Part shown: piece by piece, positions 7,780 through 20,242 of the stretch
How the letters are laid out: the number at the start of each line of letters is the position of its first letter
How positions within the stretch are numbered: the stretch's first letter is position 1
Assembly: GCA_963713275.1 (NCBI GenBank)
Contig: CAVQLG010000011.1
Location: 166,894-230,893 of the forward strand
Direction of reading: 5' to 3'
Source of the DNA: CAIWHR01 sp963713275
GTDB taxonomy: Bacteria > Pseudomonadota > Gammaproteobacteria > Burkholderiales > Casimicrobiaceae
Length of the DNA stretch: 64,000 nucleotides
The notes under the pieces: model-generated
Told to the model about the DNA's origin: nothing
Databases searched by the model: none
The model's input: the letters and a program-made list of their open reading frames with translations, nothing else
Program-made: the position numbers and the translations under genes

Positions 7780-10353
7780 ATGCTGCAAGCCTACCGCCAA
7801 CACGCTGCCGAGCGCGCCGCGCTGGGCATCCCGCCGCTGCCGCTCGACGCCAGGCAGACGGCCGAGCTGATCGAACTCATCAAGGCCCCGCCGGCCGGCG
7901 AGGAGGCGTTCCTCGTCGACCTGCTGACCCACCGCGTGCCGCCCGGCGTCGACGACGCCGCCAAGGTCAAGGCGAGCTTTCTCGCGGCCGTCGCGCACGG
8001 CGACATCGAGGTCGGGCTCATCGGCAAGGCCAAGGCGACCGAACTCCTGGGCACGATGGTCGGCGGCTACAACGTCAAGCCGCTGATCGATCTCCTCGAC
8101 GACGCCGAGGTTGCCGCGGTCGCCGCCGCCGCGCTCGAGAAGACGCTGCTGATGTTCGACTTCTTCCACGACGTCGCCGAGAAGGCCAGGGCCGGCAACG
8201 CGCACGCCAAGGCCGTGATCCAGAGCTGGGCCGACGCCAGGTGGTTCACCTCGCGTCCCGAGGTGGCGAAGAAGATCACCGTGACCGTGTTCAAGGTCGC
8301 CGGCGAGACCAATACCGACGACCTGTCCCCGGCGCCCGACGCGTGGAGCCGGCCCGACATCCCGTTGCACTACCTCGCGATGCTGAAGAACGCCCGGCCC
8401 GGGATCACGCCCGAGGAGGACGGCAAGCGCGGGCCGATGAAGTTCATCGACGACCTCAAGAAGAAGGGCCACCTCGTCGCCTACGTCGGCGACGTCGTGG
8501 GCACGGGCAGCTCGCGCAAGAGCGCGACCAACAGCGTCATCTGGGCGACCGGCGAGGACATCCCGTTCGTGCCCAACAAGCGCTTCGGCGGGGTCACGCT
8601 CGGCGGCAAGATCGCCCCGATCTTCTTCAACACGCAGGAGGACTCCGGCGCCCTGCCGATCGAGGTCGACGTGACCGCCTTCAACATGGGCGACGTGATC
8701 GACATCCATCCCTACGACGGGAAGATCGAGAAGGATGGCAAGGTCGCCGCCACGTTCAAGATCAGAAGCGACGTGCTGTTCGACGAAGTCCGTGCCGGCG
8801 GCCGGATCAACCTGATCATCGGCCGCTCGCTCACCGCCAAGGCGCGCGAGTTCCTCGGCCTGCCCGCGAGCACGGTCTTCCGCCTGCCGACGCCGCCCGT
8901 CGCGAGCAAGCGCGGGTTCACGCTGGCGCAGAAGATGGTCGGCCGTGCCTGCGGGCTGCCGGAAGGCCAGGGTGTGCGTCCCGGCACCTACTGCGAGCCG
9001 AGGATGACCACCGTCGGCAGCCAGGACACGACCGGCCCGATGACGCGCGACGAGTTGAAGGACCTCGCGTGCCTCGGCTTCTCCGCCGACCTCGTCATGC
9101 AGTCGTTCTGCCACACCGCCGCCTACCCGAAGCCGGTGGACGTGAAGACGCATCGCGAGTTGCCCGCGTTCATCAGCAGCCGCGGCGGCGTGGCGTTGCG
9201 CCCCGGCGACGGCGTGATCCACAGCTGGCTGAACCGCCTGCTGCTGCCCGACACCGTCGGCACCGGCGGCGACAGCCACACCCGCTTCCCGATCGGCATC
9301 TCGTTCCCGGCCGGTTCGGGGCTCGTGGCCTTCGGCGCGGCGACCGGGGTGATGCCGCTCGACATGCCCGAGTCGGTGCTGGTGCGCTTCAAGGGCACGA
9401 TGCAGCCCGGAATCACGCTGCGCGACCTCGTGCACGCGATCCCGCTCTACGCGATCCGGCAGGGACTGCTGACGGTCGCCAAGCAGGGCAAGAAGAACGT
9501 CTTCTCGGGCCGCATCCTCGAGATCGAGGGCCTGCCCGACATGAAGGTCGAGCAGGCGTTCGAGCTCTCCGACGCCTCGGCCGAGCGCAGCGCCGCGGGC
9601 TGCACCGTGCACCTCAACAAGGAGCCGATCATCGAGTATCTCCAGTCCAACGTGGTGCTGATGAAGAACATGATCGCCAACGGCTACCAGGACGCGCGGA
9701 CGCTCGAGCGGCGGATCAGGGCGGTCCAGGCGTGGCTTTCGAATCCGCAGCTCCTCGCGGCCGATGCCGACGCCGAGTACGCCGCGGTGATCGAGATCGA
9801 TCTCGCCGACCTCAAGGAGCCGGTGCTGTGCTGCCCGAACGACCCGGATGACGCGAAGCTCCTCTCCGAGGTCGCCGGTGCCAAGATCGACGAGGTGTTC
9901 ATCGGCTCGTGCATGACCAACATCGGCCACTTCCGCGCGGCCAGCAAGCTGCTCGAGGGCAAGCGCGACATCCCGGTCAAGCTGTGGGTCGCGCCGCCGA
10001 CACGGATGGACGCGGCGGAGCTCACCAAGGAGGGCCACTACGGCGTCTTCGGCACCGCCGGCGCGCGTACCGAGATGCCCGGCTGCAGCCTGTGCATGGG
10101 CAACCAGGCGCAGGTGCGCGAGGGTGCGACGGTGGTGTCGACCTCGACGCGGAACTTCCCCAACCGGCTGGGCAGGAACACCAACGTCTACCTCGCGTCC
10201 GCCGAACTCGCCGCGATTGCGTCCAAACTGGGGCGGATCCCGACGGTCGCCGAGTATCACGCCGACATGGGCGTCATCAACGCCGATCGCGACAAGGTCT
10301 ACCGCTACATGAACTTCGATCAGATCGAGGAGTACGCGGAGGCGGCGCGCTGA
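7780..10353 (+). CDS. acnB: Aconitate hydratase B (bifunctional 2-methylisocitrate dehydratase)
   Basis: AcnB, 857 residues, isomerises citrate to isocitrate and commonly also hydrates 2-methylaconitate. It has the B-type domain order: an N-terminal HEAT-like domain (about 1-160), the swivel domain (GETNTDDLSPAPDAWSRPD, about 170-330) and the catalytic domain. The [4Fe-4S] cysteines are visible in FIGSCMTNIGH (about 711) and GCSLCMGNQ (about 768-771). The ATG at 7780 follows a strong AAGGAGG site. Together with prpC and prpD it could carry propionyl-CoA to 2-methylisocitrate. Confidence 0.96.
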   Translation: MLQAYRQHAAERAALGIPPLPLDARQTAELIELIKAPPAGEEAFLVDLLTHRVPPGVDDAAKVKASFLAAVAHGDIEVGLIGKAKATELLGTMVGGYNVKPLIDLLDDAEVAAVAAAALEKTLLMFDFFHDVAEKARAGNAHAKAVIQSWADARWFTSRPEVAKKITVTVFKVAGETNTDDLSPAPDAWSRPDIPLHYLAMLKNARPGITPEEDGKRGPMKFIDDLKKKGHLVAYVGDVVGTGSSRKSATNSVIWATGEDIPFVPNKRFGGVTLGGKIAPIFFNTQEDSGALPIEVDVTAFNMGDVIDIHPYDGKIEKDGKVAATFKIRSDVLFDEVRAGGRINLIIGRSLTAKAREFLGLPASTVFRLPTPPVASKRGFTLAQKMVGRACGLPEGQGVRPGTYCEPRMTTVGSQDTTGPMTRDELKDLACLGFSADLVMQSFCHTAAYPKPVDVKTHRELPAFISSRGGVALRPGDGVIHSWLNRLLLPDTVGTGGDSHTRFPIGISFPAGSGLVAFGAATGVMPLDMPESVLVRFKGTMQPGITLRDLVHAIPLYAIRQGLLTVAKQGKKNVFSGRILEIEGLPDMKVEQAFELSDASAERSAAGCTVHLNKEPIIEYLQSNVVLMKNMIANGYQDARTLERRIRAVQAWLSNPQLLAADADAEYAAVIEIDLADLKEPVLCCPNDPDDAKLLSEVAGAKIDEVFIGSCMTNIGHFRAASKLLEGKRDIPVKLWVAPPTRMDAAELTKEGHYGVFGTAGARTEMPGCSLCMGNQAQVREGATVVSTSTRNFPNRLGRNTNVYLASAELAAIASKLGRIPTVAEYHADMGVINADRDKVYRYMNFDQIEEYAEAAR

Positions 10354-10568
10354 CCCTGCCCTTCGCCGTGGGCGCGGCGGACACCCTTTCGCCGCGCGCC
10401 GCAACGCCCCTGGCGCCGCCCTGCCGCCAGCGCGCGTCCTTGAACTCCCGGCCGCGGTCGCTGTCGATGGTTGGACGTGCGCGCCGAGCAGGGTGCTGTC
10501 CCCCGTCCCCGCGGGGGCAGAAACGCCTGCGCGACCGCCGCGCAGCGTTCCCACGACGGAGACGGAAG

Positions 10569-13277
<2,709 letters not shown>

Positions 13278-13374
13278 AATCGCCGTGACCGTTCGGTGAA
13301 CGCGGCGTGTCCGCGACGGCTCATCGAAGCCGCGCGCGCCGTTCGCGGCGCGCACGGCGCCCTGCCCGTTGCCG

Positions 13375-14256
13375 ATGTCCGACGCGAACCGCCCCCACCC
13401 GCTGCGCCACGCGCTGCCGCTGTTCCTGCTGGCGGGATTCTTCCTCTCCTCGCTCGATGCGTCGGCGAAGTGGCTGTTGCGGGAGCACTCGCTGCTGCTG
13501 GTGATCTGGGCCCGCTACGCCGGGCAGATGCTGGTGGTCACGCCGTTCGCCCGCGCCGGCGGCGGGGCGCGGTTCTGGCGCACCCATCGGCTGCGACTGC
13601 AGCTGACCCGCTCGTCGCTGCTGCTGGCGGCCACGTTCTGCTTCTTCGGCGGCCTGCGCTACCTGCCGCTGGCGGAAGCCTCGGCGATCAGCTTCCTCGC
13701 GCCGGTGTTCGTCGTCGTGCTCTGCGGCCCGATCCTCGGCGAGCGCGCGCCCCGCGCGCGCTGGGCGAGCGCGATCGCCGGCTTCGTCGGCGTCCTCATC
13801 GTGCTGCGCCCGGGCTCGGCGGTGTTCCATCCGGCCGCGCTGCTGATGATCGGCATGGCGCTCGCCAACGCGCTCTACGGCCTCTTGACCCGCAAGCTCG
13901 CTGACGAGGATCCGCACACCTCGCTCTTCTACAGCGCGCTGGTCGGCACGGTCGGGATGACGATCGCCCTGCCCTTCGGCCTCGAAGAAGGCTGGCCGCC
14001 GCTCCGCGACACGGCGGTGTTCCTGCTGCTGGGGTTGCTCGCCGGGCTCGGCCACTGGTGCGTGATCCGCGCGTTCTCGCGCGCACCGGCGGCGCTGCTG
14101 ACGCCGTTTTCCTACCTGCAGATGATCTGGGCGATCGCCTACGGCTACCTGCTGTTTGGCCAGCTGCCCGACCTCACGTCGGGCCTCGGCATGGCGGTGA
14201 TCGTCGGCAGCGGCCTTGCACTGGCGTGGTTCGAGCAACGGCGGCACAGCCCCTGA
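13375..14256 (+). CDS. EamA/DMT-family transporter
   Basis: An inner-membrane drug/metabolite transporter of 293 residues with ten predicted helices arranged as two EamA repeats (about 10-140 and 150-285). SASAISFLAPVFVVVL-like helix ends (here LAEASAISFLAPVFVV) and FSYLQMIWAIAYGYLLFG are characteristic of the family. The ATG at 13375 (MSDANRP) is preferred over the in-frame TTG six bases upstream. Substrate is unknown; related proteins export amino acids or metabolites. Confidence 0.85.
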   Translation: MSDANRPHPLRHALPLFLLAGFFLSSLDASAKWLLREHSLLLVIWARYAGQMLVVTPFARAGGGARFWRTHRLRLQLTRSSLLLAATFCFFGGLRYLPLAEASAISFLAPVFVVVLCGPILGERAPRARWASAIAGFVGVLIVLRPGSAVFHPAALLMIGMALANALYGLLTRKLADEDPHTSLFYSALVGTVGMTIALPFGLEEGWPPLRDTAVFLLLGLLAGLGHWCVIRAFSRAPAALLTPFSYLQMIWAIAYGYLLFGQLPDLTSGLGMAVIVGSGLALAWFEQRRHSP

Positions 14257-14358
14257 CGCGAGCGGCCGCGGTTTGCGCGATGTCAAGCTGCGTCCGTGAC
14301 AATCTCTACCGAGCGCATGCGTCGACGCGCATGAAGGCCGGTCGCGTAAACTCCCCGC

Positions 14359-15622
14359 ATGCCCGCTGCGAGTCCGCCGCCGACGCACCCAAGACCCCTG
14401 CCGCCGGAGCGCGTGCTCATCACCTTGCTCGGCTTCTACATGATGCTGCAGGCGATCTCGACGGACCTGTACCTGCCGTCGCTGCCGGGTCTCGTTCGAA
14501 CCTTCGACGTGCCGCCGGCGACCGTCGCGCTCACGCTGTCGGTCTTCGTGCTGGTCTACGGCACGATGCAACTCGTCCTCGGCCCGGTATCGGACCGCTA
14601 CGGCCGGTACCCGGCGCTGGTCGGCGGCCTCGCGCTGTACGCGGGTGCGAGCGTCGCGGCGGCGCAAGCGCCGTCGATCGGCATCCTGATCGGCGCCCGC
14701 GCCGTGCAGGCGATCGGCTGCTGCGGGGTCGTCGTCGCCGCGCGCGCGATCGTGCGCGACGCCTACACGCCGGCAGCGGGTGCGCGGGTTCTCGCGCAGG
14801 CGTCGTCGATCCTCGCCATGGGCCCGCTGTTCGGCCCGCTCCTGGGCGGCGTGCTGGAAGTGCACTTCGGCTTTCGCGGCGCCTTCGTCGTGCTGGCGCT
14901 CGTCTCGGTTTCGCTGCTCGCGGTGACGCTGCGGCTGCGGCTGGAGACGGCACCCCCACCCGACCCGAAGGCGCTGCGCCCGCGGGCGATCGCGAGGAAC
15001 TACGTCACGGTGCTGAAGTCGCGCCCCTTCCGTGTCTATACGCTGGCCGCGAGCGCCTCGTACGGCAACCTGTTCGCGTTCATCTCCGGATCGTCGTTCG
15101 TGCTCATCGGCGTCCTCGACGTGCCGACCACGCTGTACGGACTGTGCTTCGCCTTCTGCGTCTGCGGCTACCTCGTCGGGACGCTCGCCTGCCGGCGCCT
15201 GCTCGCCCGGGATGGCATCCCGCGCGCGCTGCAGCGCGGCGCGTGGCTCGCGCTGGCGGCGAGTCTCGCGCTGTGCGCGCTGGCGGCGGCCGGCGTCGAC
15301 CACTGGGCCGCGCTGCTGCTGCCGGCGTTCGCCATCTTCATGGGGCACGGCGTCGTCTTTCCCTGCAGCCAGGCGGGTAGCCGTCGCCCCGTTTCCGCGC
15401 CTCGCGGGCGCGGCCGCCGGGATGTTCGGCTTTCTGCTGATGGTCGTTGCCTCCGGCATCGGCACGCTGATCGGCGCAACCCACGACGGCACGGTCCGTC
15501 CCTTGGTCTTCACCATGACCGGCTGCGGCATCGCGACCTTCGCGGCCGCGCACCTGGGTGTGGGTCGCCTGCCAGCCGAAACCGCGTCACCGGGGCGTCC
15601 CGGCCCGACGAAGTGCCCGTGA
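14359..15622 (+). CDS. Bcr/CflA-family multidrug MFS transporter, one frameshift
   Basis: Twelve-helix major facilitator of the Bcr/CflA drug-resistance subfamily. The N-terminal ISTDLYLPSLPGL and GPVSDRYGRYP motif A are clear, followed by AIGCCGVVVAARAIVRD and MGPLFGPLLGG. The frame from the ATG at 14359 is good to about position 15374 (HGVVFPCSQAG). One extra base there shifts reading; the other frame resumes with VAVAPFPRLAGAAAGMFGF and runs to a stop at 15622. Restored length would be about 420 residues, normal for the family. The substrate is not predictable. Confidence 0.85.
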
Positions 15623-15940
15623 ACGGGTCGGCGCGAGCGGCCGGAACACCGGGCGCGAACGACTGGACCGGCGAGTCCGGTCAGGCGGATGGGCGATAGG
15701 CGCGCGCGAAGGCGGGCGCTCCGGCAAAGCCGTGGAATTGCAGGTTGAGCCCGATTTCGTCGCCAATCGGCGACACGTTGCCAAAACGCAACGTCTTCAC
15801 GCGCGTGCGGCTTCGGATGCTGCGCCGCGGAAGCCTTTTTGTTATAGTTCAAGCCTGTCGGTTGCCCCGTTTCATGCACGCATCATAGGCTGCCGCAAGA
15901 AATCTTCGCCGTTCTCGTTCATTTCCTCCAGGAGAAACTG
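15623..15940. other. Intergenic, probable promoter of the alanine-rich lipoprotein
   Basis: A gap of 318 bases with no convincing gene. It holds a perfect 6-base inverted repeat CGTTGC-caaaac-GCAACG at 15776-15793 and a likely -10 box TATAGT at 15843-15848 with no clear -35. An AGGAG ribosome site at about 15929-15933 serves the next gene. Confidence 0.4.
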
Positions 15941-16315
15941 ATGAAGTCGCTGATCGCAATGTTGTCCGCCGCCGCTCTTGCGCTGTCGCTCGCCGCCTGC
16001 GGCGACGGCGGCAAGGAAGCCGCGATGAAGGCCGAAGCCGCGGCCAAGGAAGCTGCGGCCAAGGCCGCCGAAGCCGCCAAGGCCGAGGCCGCCAAGGCCG
16101 CCGAAGCCGCCAAGGCCGCCGCCGAGAAGGCCACGGAAGCGACGAAGGACGCCGCCGCCGCCACGAAGGACGCCGCCGCCGCCGGCGCCGCCGCCGCCGG
16201 CGCCGCCGCGTCGAGCGCCGCCGCGTCGGCCGCGACCGCCGCCCAGGACGCCGCGGGCAAGGCCGTCGAAGCCGCCAAGGAAGCCGCCAAGCCGGCCGAA
16301 CCGGCGAAGAAGTAA
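15941..16315 (+). CDS. Small alanine/lysine-repeat lipoprotein
   Basis: A 124-residue predicted lipoprotein. The signal peptide ends in a lipobox LAAC with Cys20. The mature part is almost wholly AAKAAEAAKAEAA-type heptad-like repeats (about residues 30-75) followed by a run of Ala/Thr/Ser with few charges, ending in KPAEPAKK. The composition predicts one long amphipathic helix or coiled coil, similar in style to Lpp-like or TolA-linker proteins. Homology to a characterised protein cannot be claimed. A strong terminator follows directly, so it is probably monocistronic and well expressed. Confidence 0.8.
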   Translation: MKSLIAMLSAAALALSLAACGDGGKEAAMKAEAAAKEAAAKAAEAAKAEAAKAAEAAKAAAEKATEATKDAAAATKDAAAAGAAAAGAAASSAAASAATAAQDAAGKAVEAAKEAAKPAEPAKK

Positions 16316-16340
16316 TCGCGCTTCTTCCGCTGCAGCAAGG

Positions 16341-16368
16341 AACGCCGGCCTCGCGCCGGCGTTTTCTT
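16341..16368 (+). terminator. Rho-independent terminator of the lipoprotein gene
   Basis: A 9-base perfect stem AACGCCGGC / GCCGGCGTT around a 5-base loop (CTCGC), followed by TTCTTT. It begins 25 bases after the lipoprotein stop. Confidence 0.85.
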
Positions 16369-16514
16369 TGGTGCGCGGGGCGCGCGCTGCGGGCGCGGCT
16401 TGACGGCTCATTCGGAGCGCCGGAGCACGGCCTCGTCGAGCGGCGCCGGCGCGGCGCGTGCCGCAGGCCGGCGTCGGCCCCGCGCCGCGGGCGTTCAGTC
16501 TACTGCGCGGCGGA

Positions 16515-17165
16515 TCAACGGGCCTCCCGGTCGGCGCGCGGCGCCTGGCGCGCGAGCCACCGCGTGAGCGGCCGCCACTGCTCCCAGTCCTGCTCGGCGC
16601 GCGAGCGCGGCAGGTCGAACACCGACGCGCCGTCGCGTGCGCAGTACACGTAGATCTGCGTGTCGCGCAGGTGCGCAACCAGTGGAAAAGCGCAGCTCTC
16701 GAGATAGACGTCGAGCTCCGCGGCGCTGCGCGTGCGCGTGTCGATCCGCATGGCGACGAGGCCGATCGCGAGATTGCCCTTCCTCACCGCCTTGGTCTCG
16801 CCGACGACGCCGAGAAACCGCTGCGTCGCCGCCACGTCGAACGCCGACGCTGACACCGGCACCAGCAGCACGTCCGTCCCCTTCAGCGCCAGCTTGAGGT
16901 CGTCGCCGTGGATTCCCGCCGCGCTGTCGACGACCTGCCACTGCGCAGCGTGCGGCCGCAACTCCTCGGCGTCCCCGCGCTGCGCCGCACCGATCGCGGG
17001 AAACAGCCGGGGCCGCCGGGCGAGCCACTGCGTCGCCGACTGCTGCGGATCGCGGTCGGTCAGCACCACGCGCTGACGTTTGCCCGCGAGCCATCCCGCG
17101 ACGTTGGTCGCCAGCGTCGTCTTGCCGCTCCCGCCCTTGGGGTTGGCGACCAGGATCGTCTGCAT
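16515..17165 (-). CDS. Orphan ParA-family ATPase
   Basis: A 216-residue ParA/MinD-like P-loop ATPase. The deviant Walker A motif PKGGSGKTT is at residues 9-17, with switch-like VVDSAAGIHGDD (about 79-90) and LLVPVSASAFD. No parB or centromere-like repeat is adjacent, and the protein lacks an N-terminal DNA-binding domain, so it is not the main chromosome ParA. Such orphans position other cargo such as chemoreceptors or storage granules; which cargo cannot be told. It is divergent from ttcA. Confidence 0.8.
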   Translation of the reverse strand: MQTILVANPKGGSGKTTLATNVAGWLAGKRQRVVLTDRDPQQSATQWLARRPRLFPAIGAAQRGDAEELRPHAAQWQVVDSAAGIHGDDLKLALKGTDVLLVPVSASAFDVAATQRFLGVVGETKAVRKGNLAIGLVAMRIDTRTRSAAELDVYLESCAFPLVAHLRDTQIYVYCARDGASVFDLPRSRAEQDWEQWRPLTRWLARQAPRADREAR

Positions 17166-17361
17166 GCCATGCCCTCCGGAAAGGCCGTCACGGCGATGAT
17201 ATCGCAGCCCGGCCGCTCGGCCCGGGCGAACGGCCGCGTTGCGCCCCCACCTCGCTGCCGAATCGGCAGTTCGTCCATGCTACCATCGCCGTCCGGTCGC
17301 TGCCCGGAGGCGTTGTGCAATCCGATCGATCCGCCGCGCTTTCCTCCCCTGCTCGCCGCAC

Positions 17362-18355
17362 ATGGCCACCGACCTCACGCCGCCCACCCACCCGTCGCCG
17401 CCCGCCGCGAGGGCGGGACGCGACCCGCGCAAGGCCGAGTTCGAGGCCAACAAGTTGCGAAAGCGCCTGCGCCGCCAGGTGGGTGAAGCGATCGGCGACT
17501 ACGGCCTCGTCGCGCCCGGCGACCGCGTGATGGTATGCGTTTCCGGAGGCAAGGACAGCTTCGGCCTGCTCGACATCCTGCTGCTCGCTCAAGGACCGCG
17601 CGCCCTTCGACTTCGAGGTCATCGCCGTCAACCTCGACCAGAAGCAGCCCGGCTTCCCGGCCGACGTGCTGCCGCGCTACCTCGCCGGCCGCGGCATCGA
17701 ATACCGGATCGTCGAGCAGGACACGTTCAGCGTGGTCAAGCGCGTGATCCCCGAGGGCGGGACGATGTGCTCGCTGTGCTCGCGCCTGCGTCGCGGCGTC
17801 CTCTACCGCGTCGCGAGCGAGCTCGGCGCGACCAGGATCGCGCTGGGACACCACCGCGACGACATCCTGGCGACGTTCTTCCTCAACCTGTTCTTCGGCG
17901 GCAAGCTGAAGACGATGCCGCCGAAGCTCGTGTCGGACGACGGGCGGCACGTCGTCATCCGGCCGCTCGCCTACGTGCGCGAGCGCGACCTCGCCCGCTA
18001 CGCCGACCTGATGCGTTTTCCGATCATTCCCTGCAGCCTCTGCGGCTCGCAGGAACATCTCCAGCGCAAGCAGGTGACCGCGATGCTGCGGGAGTGGGAG
18101 AAGACGCACCCTGGCCGCGTCGAGTCGATCTACAACGCGCTGGCCAAGGTCGTGCCCTCGCACCTCATGGACCGCAACCTGTTCGACTTCGCCGCGGTGC
18201 ACGCGACGGGGCGCGCCGAGCCCGACGGCGACATCGGCTTCGACGTCGATCCCGACATCGAGCGGGCCGTCGACATCGAGGCGGCGGTCGGCGTGCAAGA
18301 GGGGGGAACCCGGTCGCTGCCGGCCCCCGGGCGACCGCAACGCACCCACGGGTAG
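17362..18355 (+). CDS. ttcA: tRNA 2-thiocytidine(32) synthetase TtcA, one frameshift
   Basis: Thiolates cytidine 32 of some tRNAs using ATP and an Fe-S cluster. The ATG at 17362 gives NKLRKRLRRQVGEAIGDYGL and the PP-loop VSGGKDSFGLLD (about 60-71). At 17587 the frame is broken; the other frame resumes LKDRAPFDFEVIAVNLDQKQ and continues with CSLCSRLRRG, GHHRDDILATFFLNLFFGG and CSLCGSQ, giving the two CxxC motifs that hold the cluster. It ends at 18355 with a GC-rich tail beyond the usual TtcA end. One lost or gained base explains the break. Confidence 0.9.
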
Positions 18356-18431
18356 CAGGCGACGCCCGCGTTCGAGCCGTCGCCGCCGATGAACGGGTGC
18401 TCGGCGCGCCCATGGGTTGAGCGCGCCTGCG

Positions 18432-19664
18432 TCATGTTGCCGCAGCCGCTCGTTCCACCCGGACGACGATGGCGATCGACACCACGAGCAGCGCGGCGAT
18501 CAGCAGGAACACGCCCCGCGCCGCATCGCGGTCCAGCAAGACGCCGATCAGCACCGGCCCCAGCGTGGCGCCGAGGTCGAGGCCGGAATAAACGAATCCG
18601 TACACCCGGCCCGAGGCGCCGGCGGGGGTCGCGCGGCGGACGATCAGATCGCGCGACGGGCCGGTGCCGCCCAGCGCGAAGCCGACCAGTGCCAGCAACG
18701 GCAGCAGCAGTCCTGGCGGCGGACCGAACGCCGCGATGACCAGGATCACGCCCGCCGCGACGCCGAGCCCGCCGCCGGCCACGAGGTCCTGGCGGCGCGA
18801 GCGGCCGGCGAGAACGCCGCCGGCGATGATACCCGCGGTGCCGCCCAGGAGGTACGCAGTCACGCCCGAGGTCGCCAGCGCAAGCGGAACGGAGAATGCC
18901 GCGTGGAGCGCCGTGGGAAGAAACGTCTGCAAACCGACGGTCGCGACGGTCAGCACGCCGAAGAACACGAAGCACAGCAGGATCGCCGGCTGGCGAAAGA
19001 GCGCGAAGCTGCCGCGCAGCGTGTGCGGCGTGCCAGCGCCGGCCAGACGCGACGTGAGGACGCCGCGCTGCGTGAAGACGATCGCCAGCGCCACGAGTCC
19101 GGCCACGCCCATCGCGACCAGCGCGACGCGCCAGCCGAACGCCGTCCCCAACCCGAAGCTCACGAGCGGGGCCAGCGCGTAACCCAAGTTGCCGCCGATC
19201 TGGTGGGTGCTGTACGCGTAGCCCAGCCGGCGGGGCGCGACGTTGGCGTTGAGGATCGCGAAGTCTGCCGGATGGAAGACGCCGTTGCCGATCCCCATCA
19301 GCGCGGCGACCGGGTAGAGCCACGCCACACCGGGCGCGATGCCGCCGAGCACGGACCCCACCGCGATCATGGCGATGCCGGCGAGGAGCACGGGCCGCGC
19401 GCCGATCCGGTCGACCAGGAAGCCGGAGGCGACCTGCGTGATGCCGCTCGCGACGTAGAACACGCCGACGAGCGCGCCCAGCGCCGCAAACGACGCCCCA
19501 AAAGCATCGCGCAACAGCGGAAACAGCGGCGGCAGCGCGAGCTGGAAGAAGTGCGAGAGAAAGTGCGCGACGCCGATGACGCCGATGACGCGGGCGTCAT
19601 GCTGCAGCGAGACAGCCGGAACGGTCGACGGCGAAGCCACTGGGGACAAAGGCGGGGCGAACAC
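18432..19664 (-). CDS. MFS transporter, fosmidomycin-resistance-like
   Basis: A twelve-helix major facilitator. The motif GNGVFHPADFAILNANV, followed by the STHQIGGNLGYALAPL stretch, is typical of the Fsr (fosmidomycin resistance) branch. The frame is open further upstream, but residues there are proline/arginine-rich and not homologous, so the GTG at 19664 (VFAPPLSPVAS) is the likely start, giving 410 residues. It converges with ttcA across 76 bases without a clear terminator. Substrate uncertain. Confidence 0.8.
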   Translation of the reverse strand: MFAPPLSPVASPSTVPAVSLQHDARVIGVIGVAHFLSHFFQLALPPLFPLLRDAFGASFAALGALVGVFYVASGITQVASGFLVDRIGARPVLLAGIAMIAVGSVLGGIAPGVAWLYPVAALMGIGNGVFHPADFAILNANVAPRRLGYAYSTHQIGGNLGYALAPLVSFGLGTAFGWRVALVAMGVAGLVALAIVFTQRGVLTSRLAGAGTPHTLRGSFALFRQPAILLCFVFFGVLTVATVGLQTFLPTALHAAFSVPLALATSGVTAYLLGGTAGIIAGGVLAGRSRRQDLVAGGGLGVAAGVILVIAAFGPPPGLLLPLLALVGFALGGTGPSRDLIVRRATPAGASGRVYGFVYSGLDLGATLGPVLIGVLLDRDAARGVFLLIAALLVVSIAIVVRVERAAAAT

Positions 19665-19782
19665 TCTACTATACTGTGGAAGCGCCGGCAGCGGCCCGTC
19701 GGTCCGGGAGCGCCGGAGCCATCGAGGCGCCGGGCGCGGCGACTCGTGACTGCCCAACCCGCACCCTCGGAGCAATCACGCG

Positions 19783-20181
19783 ATGGACAAGATCACGAAG
19801 ACCGACCAGGAATGGCAGGCGCTGCTGACTCCCGAGCAGTTCAAGGTCGCGCGCAGGAAGGGTACGGAGCCCGCGTTCAGCGGCGAGTACTGGGACAACC
19901 ACGCAGCGGGCGTCTACCGCTGCGTGTGCTGCGGCACGCCGCTCTTCGACGCGGCGACCAAGTTCGATTCCGGCACCGGCTGGCCGAGCTTCTGGGCACC
20001 CGCCGACAATGAAGCCGTGCGCGAGCAATCCGACACGAGCTGGTTCATGCGTCGCACCGAAGTGGTGTGCGCCGCATGCGACGCCCACCTCGGCCACGTG
20101 TTCGAGGACGGCCCGGCGCCCACGGGGTTGCGGTACTGCCTCAACTCCGCCGCCCTCAAGTTCCAGCCCAAGGCCGAGTGA
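19783..20181 (+). CDS. msrB: Peptide-methionine (R)-S-oxide reductase
   Basis: Repairs methionine-R-sulfoxide in proteins using thioredoxin. The protein is 132 residues, the full MsrB length. The four zinc cysteines lie in RCVCCGTPLF and VVCAACDAHLGHVF. The catalytic cysteine is in GLRYCLNSAALKF, and TGWPSFW is the substrate-pocket signature. The ATG at 19783 starts MDKITKTDQEWQALLTPEQ. A TATACT -10-like box at 19670-19675 lies upstream with a weak -35. Confidence 0.95.
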   Translation: MDKITKTDQEWQALLTPEQFKVARRKGTEPAFSGEYWDNHAAGVYRCVCCGTPLFDAATKFDSGTGWPSFWAPADNEAVREQSDTSWFMRRTEVVCAACDAHLGHVFEDGPAPTGLRYCLNSAALKFQPKAE

Positions 20182-20242
20182 TCGCGGCCGGCGGGCGGGC
20201 GCGGTCCGCGCCCCAAGCCCGCCGGAGCGCTCGGAATTCCCG

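Noticed and set aside
13321..15879. An 852-residue minus-strand frame across two transporters
   Set aside because: Spans two clearly homologous plus-strand genes and an intergenic gap; glutamine/arginine-rich with no domain.
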